This document shows positions 13,856-13,973 of a DNA stretch of 13,973 bases, piece by piece (positions within the stretch are counted from its first letter, which is position 1; the number at the start of each line of letters is the position of its first letter). The translations under genes were made by a program, and so were the position numbers. The stretch spans positions 1 to 13,973 of the forward strand of contig CAYMVS010000058.1 of NCBI GenBank assembly GCA_964394205.1, read 5' to 3'. Source of the DNA: HGM05190 sp964394205. GTDB lineage: Bacteria; Bacteroidota; Bacteroidia; Bacteroidales; Muribaculaceae. The notes beneath the pieces were generated by a model. The model was not told where the DNA came from. It saw nothing but the letters and a program-made list of their open reading frames with translations, and did no database searches.

Positions 13856-13973
13856 ATGTCAACACCTACATTTGATCAACTCCTCGAGGCAGGATGCCAT
13901 TTCGGCCACCTCAAGAGAAAATGGAATCCTGCAATGGCGCCCTACATCTTCATGGAGCGCAACGGTATCCACA
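13856..13973 (+). CDS. rpsB: Small ribosomal subunit protein uS2 (3' part outside window)
   Basis: The first 39 codons are present. The reading begins MSTPTFDQLLEAGCHFGHLK and goes on to RKWNPAMAPYIFMERNGIH, the characteristic S2 N-terminus with its conserved GxHFGH motif. The gene is cut by the window end. The start follows an A-rich stretch (CAAAATG) without Shine-Dalgarno. The order rplM-rpsI-rpsB is common in Bacteroidetes. The 163-nt gap to rpsI, with strong RNA structure, suggests separate control of S2. Confidence 0.97.
   Translation, partial: MSTPTFDQLLEAGCHFGHLKRKWNPAMAPYIFMERNGIH

Overview
This window looks like chromosomal DNA of a GC-rich member of the Bacteroidales; a Muribaculaceae-like genome is my best guess. 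Three things support this. Most intergenic starts carry the Bacteroidetes sigma-factor promoter (TTG, about 20 bp, TAnnTTTG). Start codons lack Shine-Dalgarno sequences. The protein content is typical of the group: SusC-type plug domain, TonB C-terminal domain, lipoproteins with a Cys lipobox, and L13 and S9 beginning and ending as they do in Bacteroides. The two complete tRNA genes do not encode CCA, and the third runs off the window at its 3' end.

Left part (1-3803). Two identical tandem tRNA-Gly(GCC) genes run leftward. Diverging from them is a rightward, probably co-transcribed group: umuD and umuC (SOS mutagenesis protease and Y-family polymerase), an exported lysozyme-like GH24 protein, and a lipoprotein of unknown function. 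It is closed by tRNA-Tyr(GTA), which has its own promoter and a very strong intrinsic terminator.

Middle (3804-7636). An exported protein with a C-terminal TonB-like domain is followed 11 bp later by a formate/nitrite channel (FNT family). That channel gene overlaps tail to tail by 37 bp with a leftward lipoprotein gene that has an Ig-like domain and a parallel beta-helix.

Right part (7637-13973). From a textbook Bacteroidetes promoter runs dnaE (DNA polymerase III alpha), then trxA (thioredoxin), then a short exported protein made of a carboxypeptidase-regulatory-like domain and a TonB plug with no barrel; the last two genes overlap at TGATG. A second strong promoter drives rplM and rpsI (L13 and S9). 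rpsB (S2) follows and is cut by the window end.

Most genes are housekeeping or recognisable accessory genes. The observations most worth following are: a highly structured RNA leader, possibly with a pseudoknot, between rpsI and rpsB; a leader with a short ORF upstream of rplM; the linkage of umuDC to a lysozyme-like gene with altered catalytic residues and a start codon inside an inverted repeat; and stand-alone TonB-like and plug-only proteins. No CRISPR array, insertion sequence or clear mobile element was seen.
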